From positions 870,001 through 934,000 of the forward strand of contig WPIO01000123.1 in assembly GCA_009760855.2 (NCBI GenBank): a stretch of 64,000 nt of DNA. Direction: 5' to 3'. Below are positions 21,162 through 31,999 of the stretch, in pieces. The notes beneath the pieces are model-generated. The model was given only the letters and a program-made list of their open reading frames with translations. It was not told the DNA's origin and made no database searches. The DNA comes from Cristatella mucedo. Taxonomy: Eukaryota > Bryozoa > Phylactolaemata > Cristatellidae. Positions within the stretch are counted from its first letter, which is position 1; each line of letters starts with the position of its first letter. The position numbers and the translations under genes are program-made.

Positions 21162-21990
21162 TATGGATGTATACAGAAGAGCAGACTCTGACGGAATGCC
21201 GAACGTTGACATCAGGGGCCTAACACTAACGATGAAAAGACAATGTATTTGCATAGCACCTCATGAGAACTTAATCTCTTTTCAGGTTAACATGTGCCTC
21301 AGTGCTCGATCCCACGACCTCGGACAGACCTTGTTCCGGGCGATCACCTTAACCAATAGGCCAAACCAGCACGGCATCGGTGGCAATAGCTGTGTCCCAA
21401 TGGATGCAAAGTAAGATTTCGGCTGGAAGGGCATAGGTGAGAGCTAACTTATCATTCCCGGCAGACACAGTGATTCTATCGGACAAGCTGTGTAGAGAGA
21501 CTACCAAGGTATACACGTTCACGATAAATAGTGAAGCTAGGCAGCGCAGCTTGGAATGTGACTGGCTAAGTGGACACCTGGCTTTGATGGGGGAGTTAGC
21601 TGCAGAGCATCTGGCCATTTAAGGCTATAAGTGACTCAGTAGGGTTTTCCCCATGCTGGCAAACTCAGCTACATAATAAGGACTGAGGAGGGACATTCAC
21701 TCCATTAAACCTGCCTGCACTGCTAGGAGCAGCTCAGATGCAGTACCACATGTTAGGAGAGCCGTGAAGGACTGCCAAAGCAGATAAGATAGCAGCCAAC
21801 AAGCCACAAAGACCTGTGGTCCAATTTGCTGTTCAGCCGGATGGGCTCCAACATCATTTGCCAGGCCTTCAGCAGGAGAAGGCCTACCAGATGCTGCCAA
21901 TCACTAAGAAAGAAGCTGACGACCATGCTGCACTAGTAGCTCAGCACATACCTAGTAAGCCAGAGTACTATCTTGCACAGGTCTGACATA
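21162..21990 (+). repeat. Dispersed repeat unit, right part (blocks g and h)
   Basis: This matches 55983-56580 and 60150-61030, and more distantly 7100-7490. It includes the SINE family 2 insertion at 21245-21375. Confidence 0.6.
21245..21375 (-). mobile_element. SINE family 2 (tRNA-derived head, LINE-like tail)
   Basis: Reading leftwards: an A-box-like stretch (tttggcctattggttaagg), a B-box-like stretch (gtcgtgggatcgagcac), then a tail with 'agagattaagttctcatgag' that resembles the LINE family A 3' end. It is shared at the same place with the 56.1 and 60.3 kb copies. Confidence 0.65.
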
Positions 21991-22021
21991 TCCGAGGACA
22001 TGGTTCTCAATTCGTCCAAAA

Positions 22022-22765
22022 GTGGCTAGCACAATAATACTAATAATAATAACTATAATACTGTTATGTTTATACAGTGCCCTTGGAGCACTGAATCTTT
22101 CTAGGCACTTTCCAGATGCTTTTTTAAAAGCATTACCAAATGCTTGGTGGTAACATTCACAAGCAGCAGGCACAGGTAAGTACGTGTATGCAGATATATG
22201 CACCTAGAAGACGAATCTCAGAGAGCGACCAAATGCTGTATTGAAACTGTGCATTTTTAACTTGTTTTTAAATTTCCTGTGATAGGACGTTGTGACGAGC
22301 ATCATTGATAAATTCCTGGCATTCGGAGTATAGAAGCTGAAGGAAATGTATCCAACTGTTTTGAGGTTAGTGCGAGATATCGCTAAACGATTCGAGTAAA
22401 ACCGTTAATTGTATTGTTGTTTGCCGGTGAGGGAGTAGTTCAAACACATGGGCTGGAGCCAGAGAATGAAGGAACCTAAAAGTGAGTGACAAAACCTCAA
22501 AGTCGATGCATCGCTCGAATGGGAGCCAGTGCAGGGGAGCAAGCAGTGGTGACATGTGGCAACTACGACCCTACGAAAGATGCGCCTAGCTGCAGAGTTT
22601 TGCACCAATTGTAAGCACTTGATTGCAAAGGCCGGTAGACCAGCAAGCAGTTAGTTTCAGAAGTCGAGACAGGATATCACAAATGCATGCGACATATTAG
22701 ATGTGGTATCCCTGTCTAAACCAGGCCGAATTTCTGCTACGTTTTGTAGCTGAATGTAGGAAAAG
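22022..22765 (-). mobile_element. LINE family C copy (close to family A)
   Basis: It begins with a reversed ATT-rich tail and 'gtgcccttggagcactgaat'. The minus strand reads 'LLAPLHWLPFERCIDFEVL' and 'LRFCHSLLGSF', the LINE A-like C-terminus. The partner is 61035-61785, sharing the same truncation. Confidence 0.65.
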
Positions 22766-22774
22766 TCGGTATGT

Positions 22775-23385
22775 TCTTTGGTAATGTATTGTATCTCCGT
22801 CTGTAACTCCAAAAAGTCATAAAGACTATGTGGGTGTTACGCAGGAGAGTTTTGTATAGCCCACTCACAGCCTAAGCGGCTTCCGGTATGCATTCGGTAG
22901 CCAACAGACTTCGTCTCACGAAACAAAGAGAAAGTGGGAAGCGTAGCATAGTCAGGAGAGCAGTTGAGGTAGTGAGTAGCATAGAAGTAGCAGCTCAGGA
23001 CTGCTGGAAAAGATGTGCCATAGTCGGCAGTAGGAGATTTGTTGTCGTTGCACAAGAATTGTGGAAGCGAGTTCCACAGTCTAGGACCTGCAGAGCTAAA
23101 GCTTCTGTCGCCAACTGTCTTTAAGCGGAGGAATGGAACAGCTAATTTATTGTCCACACAGGACCTTAGGGCACGAACAGGCTGAAACTGATGTAGTAGT
23201 TCAGCTAAGTACGAAGGAGCCAAGCCGTGGCGGGTCTTGTGGGTCAGCGTAAGAACTCTGCTCTGTATTCTTTGCTTAACCGGCAACCATCCTAGCTCTT
23301 TCAGCAAAGGCGACACGTGATCAAACCGCTGGGACTTGAAGACCAGCCTTACAGCCATATTTATAGTCCGATGTAGTGGCATAGT
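22775..23385 (-). mobile_element. LINE family B copy
   Basis: A 181-codon open frame (23382-22837) covers MPLHRTINMAVRLVFKS to SRLGCEWAIQNSPA, so this truncated copy is young or well preserved. It is absent from the partner near 61790, where the flank runs on. Confidence 0.75.
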
Positions 23386-23404
23386 AGCTTTCTGTAGGCA
23401 CAGT

Positions 23405-23495
23405 GGAGTTTTTCTGATGCTCGCCTGCCTTTGAGTAGCTCATGAGTCGTCATTGGTGGGGTACTGTAGCCCGACGAGTTTGGCTGACGGCTATG
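23405..23495 (-). repeat. Inverted counterpart of 61795-61880
   Basis: The reverse complement of this stretch (around actcgtcgggctacagtacc and gagctactcaaaggcaggcg) matches 61795-61880. The rest of the duplication is in the same direction, so a local inversion happened at this edge. Confidence 0.65.
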
Positions 23496-23799
23496 GCTGC
23501 TGTACTAACTGAGTTAAGCCTGACAGCCTTCCACCAACTAGATTACATTAGCACCGGCCCTTGCAAACCGCCAGGGATGCAGGGAGGAGATTGGGGAGCT
23601 TGGCCAGCACACAGAACAGCTGACGGTAGCCTACTGCATAACTCCAAGTAGCTAGTAAAATTAAAGACCTGCTTCACTTTTATGCACTGGGGTTAGAATA
23701 ATATTTTCAGTAACTTAGGGAATGACACCCAACGCAGACTATGGCCGTGCTTGTGGCCTAATAGTGCACCAAAGCAAGGTTGCAACTTTAGGTTTTGCT

Positions 23800-24294
23800 C
23801 TACCAGTTCTCAGGCTCTGCTGGTGTCGTCGAATCTCTGCTTACGGATTTACGGTCACATTGATTTACTGCAAAGGCACGCTTACCTAAGTTCAACACAG
23901 GATGTGCAGTCGCACCTGAAACGGAACCTTGTGTCCGACTGAAGGCTGATGTCACTGCCTTGACGACAGGTCCCATGCCAGTGAATATTAGTGACACAAC
24001 AGCCACTAAAGTCTCACGACCAATTGACAAGGATAGCTTCCAAATAGAAGTCATCATCATCCTGGCGGTAGAAGCTGGCAACCTGCCGCCAACAAAAGGC
24101 ACGGTTTCACGGCCGATAGACGCCGGTGTTCTGCTGCTGAATACCGAAGGAAAGTTTCTGATGACTGCCAGCACCCTGCTGCCACCTGCCTGAGCCCAGC
24201 TGATGAGCAAAGCCAGCATCTTGCCTCCAACCGTAGTAATTATCCTGTAGCCGAGAGATACCAGTAGATAACACGAGGGCGATTGCAATATCAA
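23800..24294 (-). CDS. Unrecognised 164-codon open frame
   Basis: This is one of the longer uninterrupted frames outside the LINEs. It has internal repeats (SIGRETVPFV and SIGRETLVAV, about 35 residues apart). A strong acceptor-like site (ctctcggctacag, about 24248) lies within it on the minus strand. Other frames are partly open too. I recognise no domain. It may be an exon, a repeat protein fragment or chance. Confidence 0.2.
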   Translation of the reverse strand: MILQSPSCYLLVSLGYRIITTVGGKMLALLISWAQAGGSRVLAVIRNFPSVFSSRTPASIGRETVPFVGGRLPASTARMMMTSIWKLSLSIGRETLVAVVSLIFTGMGPVVKAVTSAFSRTQGSVSGATAHPVLNLGKRAFAVNQCDRKSVSRDSTTPAEPENW

Positions 24295-24334
24295 AAACTA
24301 TACGAGCACTTGACTGTTGAAAATTCACTGCAGC

Positions 24335-25640
24335 AGCTTAATAATAGGAATGATAATGCACTTGATAAAGCACCCTCGGATAACTCATTCTTTCTCTAGG
24401 TGCTTTACATTTGCTGCAAAGGAAAATGCAATTGAAGGGTGAGTAAAATCATGCTTGAAAAACAAACAAAATGAACAATATGGTTAGGGGTGACATGCAC
24501 AGGGTCAGCATGCAAGTGTGCTTAGTGGCAGCATGCAGTGTCAGCACACATAAGCACATCAAGGACTAATCTCAGGGACCTACTAAATGCTATCCTGAAT
24601 AGGTGTGTTTTTAAGTTCTTCTTAAATGTGGTCAGGTCAGGGAATGTTCTGACTCAGGTCGAGAAGGAGTTCCAGGCTTTGGGAGCATAAAAACTACATG
24701 CACGGTCTCAAAAGGCTTTGAGGTTTGTTGGAGGTATTTGTAGACTGTTGGATTCCAAAAAGCTGGTGGTATGATGCTTGGCCTGATGGGGGAGTATATC
24801 TAAGAGAGCGGCCGGAGCCACAGAAATAGGTGAACTAAAAGTGAGCGACAAAACCTTGAAGTCAATCCGTGGGGTGACTGGTAACTAGTGCAGGTCTGCC
24901 AGAAGTAGAGTAACATGGCAACTACAATGCGCACGACAGACAAGCCTAGCTGCGGAGTTTTGCAGCAGCTGATATCGCCTGATCGCACATGCTGGTGGGC
25001 CAGCGAGCAGTGAGTTTCAGAAGTCGAGACGGGTTTTCACGAATGCATGGAACAACTTGTACGTGGTATCCTTATCTAAACAAGCCCGAATTTTAGCAAT
25101 GTTATGAAGCTGAAAATAGGCCGATTTGACCGTAGAGCTGATATGGTTGTCTAACGAGGGGTTTCTTCGGAATATGACACCTAGATTTTGAGCTGATTCT
25201 ACTAATGATATGCTGGAAGAGCCAATTTTGAGCGTCAGCCTTTCCATTTTGTAAATCACTCTGGGTTTGCCCATAACTAGTAGGTTAGTTTTATCATCGT
25301 TTAGTTTTTGAAAATTGGCTGCCATCCATGTGCGGATGTCACCATCACATGCAGCAAGTGAGTTGGTAGAACTTGAGGTGCTCGAAGGCAGGGATGGATC
25401 AAAGCAAAGGTACAAATGAGTGTCATACCCATAGAAGCGAAAGCCTAGATTGTGCTTGGCAATCACATTAGCAAGCGGGAGAGTATAAACCATGAAAAGA
25501 ACCAGACCTAGCATCGAGCCCTGAGGTACCCCTTATTTCAGAGGTAGCTCAGATGATCTTTGTCAATTCACATCAATACTCTCGAGTCTTCCACTGAGAT
25601 AGGACCTGAACCACTGCAGAGCAGTGCCAGTGATGCCCAT
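24335..25640 (-). mobile_element. LINE family A copy with altered RT active-site box
   Basis: From right to left it reads the end of the RT (MLGLVLFMVYTLPLANVI, then FRFYGYDTHLYL where other copies have YADDTQLY), the thumb region in a 165-codon frame (25514-25017), the C-terminus in broken frames, and the 3' UTR ending near 24335. The changed catalytic box and frame breaks show it is dead. Confidence 0.8.
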
Positions 25641-25644
25641 CAAT

Positions 25645-25740
25645 TCAATCGCTTCACATATGCCTCAGGGCTCGAACCCACGACCTCAGCCAGATTTTGG
25701 TTGGAGGGAGCACCTTAACCGCTAAACCAATCCAGCTCGG
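25645..25740 (-). mobile_element. SINE family 2 fragment
   Basis: It is tRNA-like in reverse ('gctcgaacccacgacctcag' B-box side, 'gagcaccttaaccgctaaac' A-box side). Confidence 0.55.
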
Positions 25741-25825
25741 CTACTTTACACAAACGGCTAATTGATAGTCAAGATCTTAAGCTTACCCAAGAGGCCGGTT
25801 GGTGCTCACGTTCGTCGATAGATTG

Positions 25826-27187
25826 TGTAACGCCGAAGGCTCGGCGGGGTTGGCTTGACCTGCAGCTTACCTAGCGGCGTAGCCTTGCGCCTACTGCCAT
25901 TCGGTGCGCACCTACGTGCAATAAGATGGCCGCTACGAAACGAGCGTTTTTTGCGCCGACCTGCTTACCGTTACTAAATGGGGTAGTGAGTCCGCGGCGT
26001 GAATTGGAAAGCGAGACACGCAAATTGGGGATTGTACTGACTTTTATTCGCAAGCGCACAAAGTCGCTGCGCGTCTAGTTTAGTTTTATCTCCCCACTCC
26101 TCGCACGTTCTCATCAGCACCAACACTCTTGCGGAGGAAATACTCATCCACAATGAGCGGGAACCGGAGCCTAAACCCTAACCGGAGAACTAGAACTCAG
26201 TTTTCACCAGTGCGGCAGGAATACTCCAAACACACCACCTCAAGCACTCTTGTGGAGGGAATAACTCTCCACACTGAAGCGTGAACCGGAATCTAAACCC
26301 TAACCGGAGAACTAGAACTCGGTTTCCGCCAGTGCGGCAGGAATACTCCATACACGCCAACATAAGCACTCCTGTGGAGGAAACACGTCTCCACACTTAC
26401 GCTATTTACATCTATACTGGGAAACAACCCAAATAGACGGAGCTCAAATTGGAGCTTAAACCCTACCCGGAGAACTAGGGCTCCACACACGCCACCTACG
26501 CCTATCTCGCACCGGCAGATCCCTATGCCGAGACCACGTGCTAGCGCGCACGCACAAAACACAAAAGAATCACACAATGCCAGCTCGGGCGCAATACGAC
26601 CGTATTCGGTGGAGTCTACCGAATTCTCGTAGCGCTGTCTTGTCGTCTTGTCATGTTCCGTCCATCGTCGGCGGACAGCCCGCCCTCCTCCCTCGCTTTC
26701 AGAGAAACGAGTGCCCGACGGTGTCGAAGCGCAGAGCCGGACAGAAGACCTGAAGAGACCAAAAACACAAGACCGCAAGACCAAGAGCGAGCGTCGCTTG
26801 ACTCTTAAATACCTAGCTGAGACAATGGGGCAAGCGCTTAGTGGTATTGGGCCCGACACCCCGGCCCATTACGGCAAGGAATCAATACCATCAATAGGCC
26901 ACTGGAAGGGCACGTCTGTCCAGCTTGAATAGCAAATGGGTTCCAGACGATTCTTTCTTGGAACGAGTGAAGGTGGAGGTTGACAGGCCAGCCAACATAA
27001 ATTATCAGCTTCCGCGCGGACCGGACCAATTCTAAAGGCCGAATCGCCATCGCTCGTCTCAGAGCTTCCTGGCTCGCTCTTAAGCGCTTCCTCTCTGGCT
27101 CACTGCTTCAGGACAAAGGAGCTCTAGCCCGCCGCCGAACAGCTCTTGTTCGCACTAAAATTCAGCCAAGGCCAGCAAGGTGCTACA
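25826..27187. mobile_element. Solo-LTR-like insertion of 1362 bp with ATTG target duplication
   Basis: It starts TGTAACGCCG and ends GGTGCTACA, giving TGTA..TACA ends. The bases attg flank both sides (25822-25825 and 27188-27191). TGTAAC starts and 4-bp duplications are common in animal Gypsy LTRs. I see no internal second LTR and no retroviral-type protein. It contains 121-bp tandem units (26124 on). The 188-codon minus-strand frame at 26293-26859 runs through these repeats and is probably not a gene. Confidence 0.7.
26124..26490. repeat. 121-bp tandem repeat, about 3 units
   Basis: Units start 'cactcttgcggagg' (26124), 'cactcttgtggagg' (26245) and 'cactcctgtggagg' (26367). The shared core is 'taaccggagaactagaactc'; a diverged third core lies at about 26465. 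Confidence 0.85.
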
Positions 27188-27194
27188 ATTGTAA

Positions 27195-27330
27195 TTCATT
27201 ACTATAAAGCCCTAAGAGAACTTAATCTCTATTCAGGGACTTTACATACTCTACGGGGCTAGATCCATGACCTCAGCCGGACCTTGGTCGGGGCGAGCAC
27301 CTTAACAACTGATTCAAGCCAACTCGGGAA
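27195..27330 (-). mobile_element. SINE family 2 copy
   Basis: The LINE-like tail 'aagagaacttaatctctatt' is followed in reverse by the tRNA-like head ending 'ggcgagcaccttaacaactg'. Confidence 0.6.
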
Positions 27331-27369
27331 GATATTAACACATGGTCAGCTTGTAACCAATTATTCCAC

Positions 27370-27660
27370 CATTTTAGTACAGAGACAGGCACAAAGTGAA
27401 ATCGTCCGATCCAACGGCAGGCAGAGATGGGTGCGTCAGCATAGCCCACATAGCAGTGGGAGGGAAGTGTCCTGCTATACACTTGCTACCCACTACGCCA
27501 GCTGCACTCCTGACTCAGCAAGGCTTCTCACTTTGTCTTTATCGGGTGAAATGAAGTATGTTTCCATGCATACTAAAAGCCACTTAGGCTTCGAGTCGGC
27601 TTAGAAAACTGTCAGGCAGAACACCCTTTTGGGCATTCAGGCTTTGTAGAGTATCCGACG
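27370..27660 (+). mobile_element. LINE family B 3'-end relic
   Basis: Diverged C-terminal coding (YASCTPDSARLLTLSLSGE, SHLGFES) and tail. Confidence 0.55.
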
Positions 27661-28689
27661 GATGTACTAATTGCTAATCTATAGCCCTCTGCAATTAATG
27701 AAAATTCCACTTTGTTTAGGTCCAGGCAAATGCTGTGAGAAACAGAAGCGTCTTGGCTGTATGGTACAACTGTAGAGGGAATTGCTTAGGCTAGCACACA
27801 CGTGCCGTATTTATACATCTCAGGCTAAACAGCTAATTTGTAAAATGAAATCGTCCTGAATCGAAGACCGCCGTTCAGTTGTAGATTAAGCAGTGCTCTT
27901 CCAGCAGAGTACGTCGGCGGGTGCAGGCAGAACACAGCGAAGCTGGTTCGCAGGAACGTATAATTTCGCGTGTGCCTGCAGCGCTCCACGCAGACACTAC
28001 TGCACTCTGCCAGGTTTTCGTTTCCTCCTCCCCTACTCCCTCCCAGCCATAACTCATCCCGTGAGTCGGCGGGAGGACAAAGCCGGCCAGTGGATTAACC
28101 ACAGCCGTCAGACCACAGCCCTGCACTAGCCTGTCCCTAAGCCTGTCCCTACCGGTCTGCCTGGTTTGCAGTTTGCCGGCGATCTGAGCCACACACAGAG
28201 AACCACAAACCACATTCAGTCAAGTGCTGTGGGTCTGACCGGTTGACCTACAAAAGGCACCTTGAGCTTCCTTCCTTCGGCTGCATGTACAAAATCTCGG
28301 AAATGTAGTGAACCGGCTGTTCAAGGGCTTCAAAGACCTGGCAGCACTCACTACACTGCCATTCCAGGTTAGCGATTCTTTGGCTTTTCCTTTAAAAAAG
28401 AAACTGAGAGCGTTTTCGTGGACCCAATAGTCGAAGGAGGGAGCTCCACAGAAATGGGCATTTCGCGTTATCTAAAAACAAATTCAATACCTTAACAACG
28501 GAAAATCTCAAAATCAGCTTAGAAACAGGATGACTCGAAAGCCTAATCGCATGCGGTCTAAATAGATATTTGTTCCCTCTATTTGGAGGAAGAAAATCTG
28601 TCGCACCCACCCACCAACCAAAGGTGCACAGAGGCAGCAGGAATTCGGCAGCTTAGCTGCTAGGCCAGCCACTCGAAGCCTCCCATCGG
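27661..28689. other. No gene recognised
   Basis: The GC-richer 27880-28260 stretch has overlapping frames on both strands without a recognisable domain. It could be another unassigned LTR-type fragment. Confidence 0.35.
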
Positions 28690-28860
28690 CTGGTGGCGGG
28701 CTCAGTAAGGCAGCTGCATTTCGCGACCTCGGTCCGAGGTCGTGAGTTTGAGTCCTGCAGTAGGCAATATTTTATTACCACTGCAAGCGCTGGTGATAGC
28801 CGCAAGGGCTCTTCTGTCGCTATTCAAAAGACGGTTTTTAATCAGCTAGTATATCTTATA
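28690..28860 (+). mobile_element. SINE family 1 (tRNA-derived)
   Basis: It has a tRNA-like head with 'cgacctcggtccgaggtcgt' and a B-box-like gagtttgagtcc, then a body ('accactgcaagcgctggtga', 'agggctcttctgtcgctatt') and an end at 'aatcagctagtat'. The 154-codon frame starting inside it is a by-product. Confidence 0.7.
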
Positions 28861-29644
28861 TATATATCTTATCGGCTTTGGCCCCTTGGTATTACGATGC
28901 TGCGGCAATGTGCCCGCCTTTCTAGTCAAACCAGAGACTCTAGCTGCAGCGAGACTCCGACTAAAATGAGAACGACCAGACACTACAGTTTACAGGCTGA
29001 GCTGAGGGCAGACCCGGTACAGACCGATTCACAGCGAATGAATTACACACCACAGTTGCGGTCGCGCGGTATAGGCTGGCGCCAAGTGAGCGCTCAGCAC
29101 TTGTGGGGCGGCAAGCTCAAGCGATTCATCACACAGCGACGGCTAGGCCTACTGTAGTGACCGGCTGATGCAAAAGTGCGGAAGCTTATTTGGCGACTCA
29201 CTCCAATGACTGACGGGGAAAGCGTGGGTTGAAGGGAACCGCCCCCCCCCCTTACTACTGGGCGGCTGCACCGGCCGAACCACCGCTTCTAGCAAATTGT
29301 GCTAATCCTCGGAAATAGTTTAGTTCCAAACGTTTATCGAACCGGGACGCGGATGATAAGAAATCAGCGGGGATTTTGCAGTAGCGGGTATTACTGGGCT
29401 ATTAGAGATTAGTAGGCAGCCCTACCAGTTGAATCCAGAGGCGTGGCTAGTGGGCCGGGGGGAGGGCAGGTGTCCACGGTTAACCGACAAATTACGTTTT
29501 AGAACCAGATTTCTTTTATTGCCAGTGGATTTCGGTATTGGCCCGGGCCACTTCAATTTCATTTCAGTGGACTTCGTGAGAACACGTAAGATGAATTGTG
29601 CAAAATTGTGTGGGTACATTTTACATGTAGCTTAGTTAGATATT
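28861..29644. other. No gene recognised
   Basis: There is a C-run at about 29241-29252. No convincing coding or repeat match is seen. Confidence 0.35.
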
Positions 29645-29900
29645 CTAAACTATTATCAGCTTTTCGCAGCTGATTTGAGGTGGAATTGTACTGAACTCAG
29701 GTGGATTCATGTGGATTGCGATACAGATCCCCGGCGTTGAAGATATTTTGCATGAGTGCACTTGCTTGCGAACAATGGCATGGAATTTTGTGTATAGATA
29801 AAATCGAATATACGCCCAAAATCTGAGCTCGGCAACGAGAATGTAGGTCGATTTTTGCCTCATTGGAGTGGATTGCGGTGCTCTGCGGTCGATTGCGGTA
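29645..29900 (-). repeat. Diverged satellite unit
   Basis: It is rich in 'gtggattgcg' motifs, the reverse of the 'aatccactgc' motifs at 30.7-31.4 kb. Confidence 0.5.
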
Positions 29901-30069
29901 ATTCATGGCACGCGTGGTGTGGCGGTATCGGCCAAACAAACTGGATTCCCTTGCGACGGACGGGTCAGTGCTGGGCCGTACGTCCCGCTATCGCTAATCT
30001 CCGCTTGTCCACGTCTGTCTGTCTGCGGCGGACGCTCGCGCTCCGCTCGCTCATCTCCTTTCTCATCCT

Positions 30070-30180
30070 CCTTTCAAATACTGTGGTGGGCGATCCTTTA
30101 TCGTCACTGCAATCGATGGTGATAGCCGCAAGGACTCTTCTTTGGCTATAGAAAAGAGGCTGTTGAATCAGCTAGTCTTT
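30070..30180 (+). mobile_element. SINE family 1, 3' part only
   Basis: It starts inside the body (gtgggcgatcctttatcgtc) and ends 'gaatcagctagtc'. The tRNA head is missing. Confidence 0.65.
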
Positions 30181-30244
30181 GTTTTACCATGGTGGTAACT
30201 ATATTGCTGTTACACGAGCTTTAGAGGTAGATAAGTTGCATCTA

Positions 30245-30555
30245 TGGTAAATATGGCTCATCCTTTATGTGGCCCATCATTTTCAGTGGTCCAGAGCCAT
30301 GCTTTGCATTCCTTCCTTTCTTTCCATTCCTTCCTTTCCATGCATTCCATGCTCCTAACCACCGCAACTGCTCTCCTGACTTGGCCTTTCTTCCAGCTTT
30401 CTCTTTGCTGCATGAGACGAAGTCTTACGGCTACCAAATGCGTACTGAAAGCCGCGTAGGCCGTGAGTGGGCTACACAAAACTCTCCTGCGTAACACCCA
30501 CATTGCCTGTATGACTTCATGGACTTACAGATGGAGATACATTACAATGCAGCCA
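30245..30555 (+). mobile_element. LINE family B 3' end with a TTCC-rich expansion
   Basis: The C-terminus (DLAFLPAFSLLHETKS, SRVGREWATQNSPA) and tail are clear. A ttcc/catt-rich stretch at about 30308-30350 is inserted or expanded. Confidence 0.7.
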
Positions 30556-30699
30556 TCGTGAAAACCGCCAGTCGCCTGTGGGGTCATAGTTCATCTTCGT
30601 CGCACTGCAGTCCCGCGAGCCCCGCCGCTCCCAACCCTCCCCCACATGAAAACGGTCTGCTGCGAAGAGCTTACATCAGCTCCAATGCCAGTCCCTACC

Positions 30700-31640
30700 G
30701 GTTCGACGAATTACCACAATCCACCGAAATCCACTGCAATCCACTATAATTAGGCTAACAACGACTAGACGTAAGCGTTGCCGAGCTCAAATTTTTCGCT
30801 GATATTGTATTGCACGTTTGAATTAATGTGTCCACAAAATTTCATGTCGCTGCACGCACAAGCATTTATGTAAATGAGCTTTGACGCCTGACGCCTGTAC
30901 CGCAATGTACCGAAATCCACCGAAATCCACTCCAGTTCTCGTCAAATCCACCCGAAATCAGCTGCGAACTGCTCCAAAAAGTCTGGGATACTACGCTACA
31001 CAAAAATTGCGTATGACAGCACACTCTGCGACAATTGCATTACAAAAATTTCACTAGCATTGGCACAGCCGTTCTCGGGCAATGTGCTGTAATCGACTGC
31101 AGTAGCCCACGTCAATACCTCAATCCCCTCCAATCCATAGAATCCACTGCATAAAAATCGATATACATTTCACCGAGCTCCAGTTTTTATTGCATATTAA
31201 AGTGCAACACTCTGCGACAATTGCATTACAAAAATTTCACTAGCATTGGCACAGCCGCTCTCGGGCAATGTGCTGTAATCGACTGCAGTAGCCCACGTCA
31301 ATACCTCAATCCCCTCCAATCCATAGAATCCACTGCATACAAATCGATATAAATTTCGCCGAGCTCCCGTTTGTATTGCATATTAAAGTGTGCACAACCA
31401 CGTCCAAAAAAAAATAATTATGCAACCTCGCACAGTGGCAATGGGCGGCAATCGCCTGAAATGACCTGGAAAACTACTGCCATCCACTCTATTCAATTGC
31501 AAACCATCCTCAAATCGCCAACGTGAAGCTGTGATTGACATTGCATATAGGACTAGACTCAGTTCAAGTGCATCCACAAAATTTCGCTCCATTGTGGACA
31601 CGCGTTCTCATACAATGAATTGCAATCGACTGCAACGACC
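30700..31640 (+). repeat. Satellite array, unit about 186 bp
   Basis: Two adjacent units (31021-31206 and 31207-31392) are nearly identical. Diverged units flank them on both sides. Motifs include 'aaatccaccgaaatccactc', 'tgtaatcgactgcagtagcc' and 'gcatattaaagtg'. Confidence 0.75.
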
Positions 31641-31642
31641 CG

Positions 31643-31888
31643 GACTTCTGTAACTTGCTGCTCACTGGCCTACCGGCACGTCCAATCAGGCGACTACAGC
31701 TGGTGCAAAACTCCGCAGCTAGACTTGTCTGTCGTGAGCGTGGCAGTTCCCACATCATGCCACTTCTCGCCGACCTGCACTGGCTAGAAGTCAAGCAACG
31801 GATCGACATCAAGGTTTTATCGCTCACTTTTAGGTCACTACATTATTTGGCTCCAGCATATCTCTCAGATCTACTGCCCCATACACAG
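31643..31888 (+). mobile_element. LINE family A fragment
   Basis: It reads NLLLTGLPARPIRRLQLVQN to APAYLSDLLP. Both ends and the tail are missing. It sits between satellite tracts of opposite orientation. Confidence 0.75.
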
Positions 31889-31999
31889 ACATTTATTCAT
31901 CGTCCTCTACCTAAGGGCTGTGGCGAAAGTGCTTAAGAGTGCAAACTTTTGGTCTGCAGGTCACTGCCAAGCCATTAGGGGCCTAGTCAGTCGGACAAA

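Noticed and set aside
26293-26859. 188-codon minus-strand open frame
   Set aside because: It runs through 121-bp tandem repeats inside the solo-LTR-like insertion and has no domain-like pattern.
28693-29157. 154-codon plus-strand frame
   Set aside because: It begins within SINE family 1 and has no recognisable domain.
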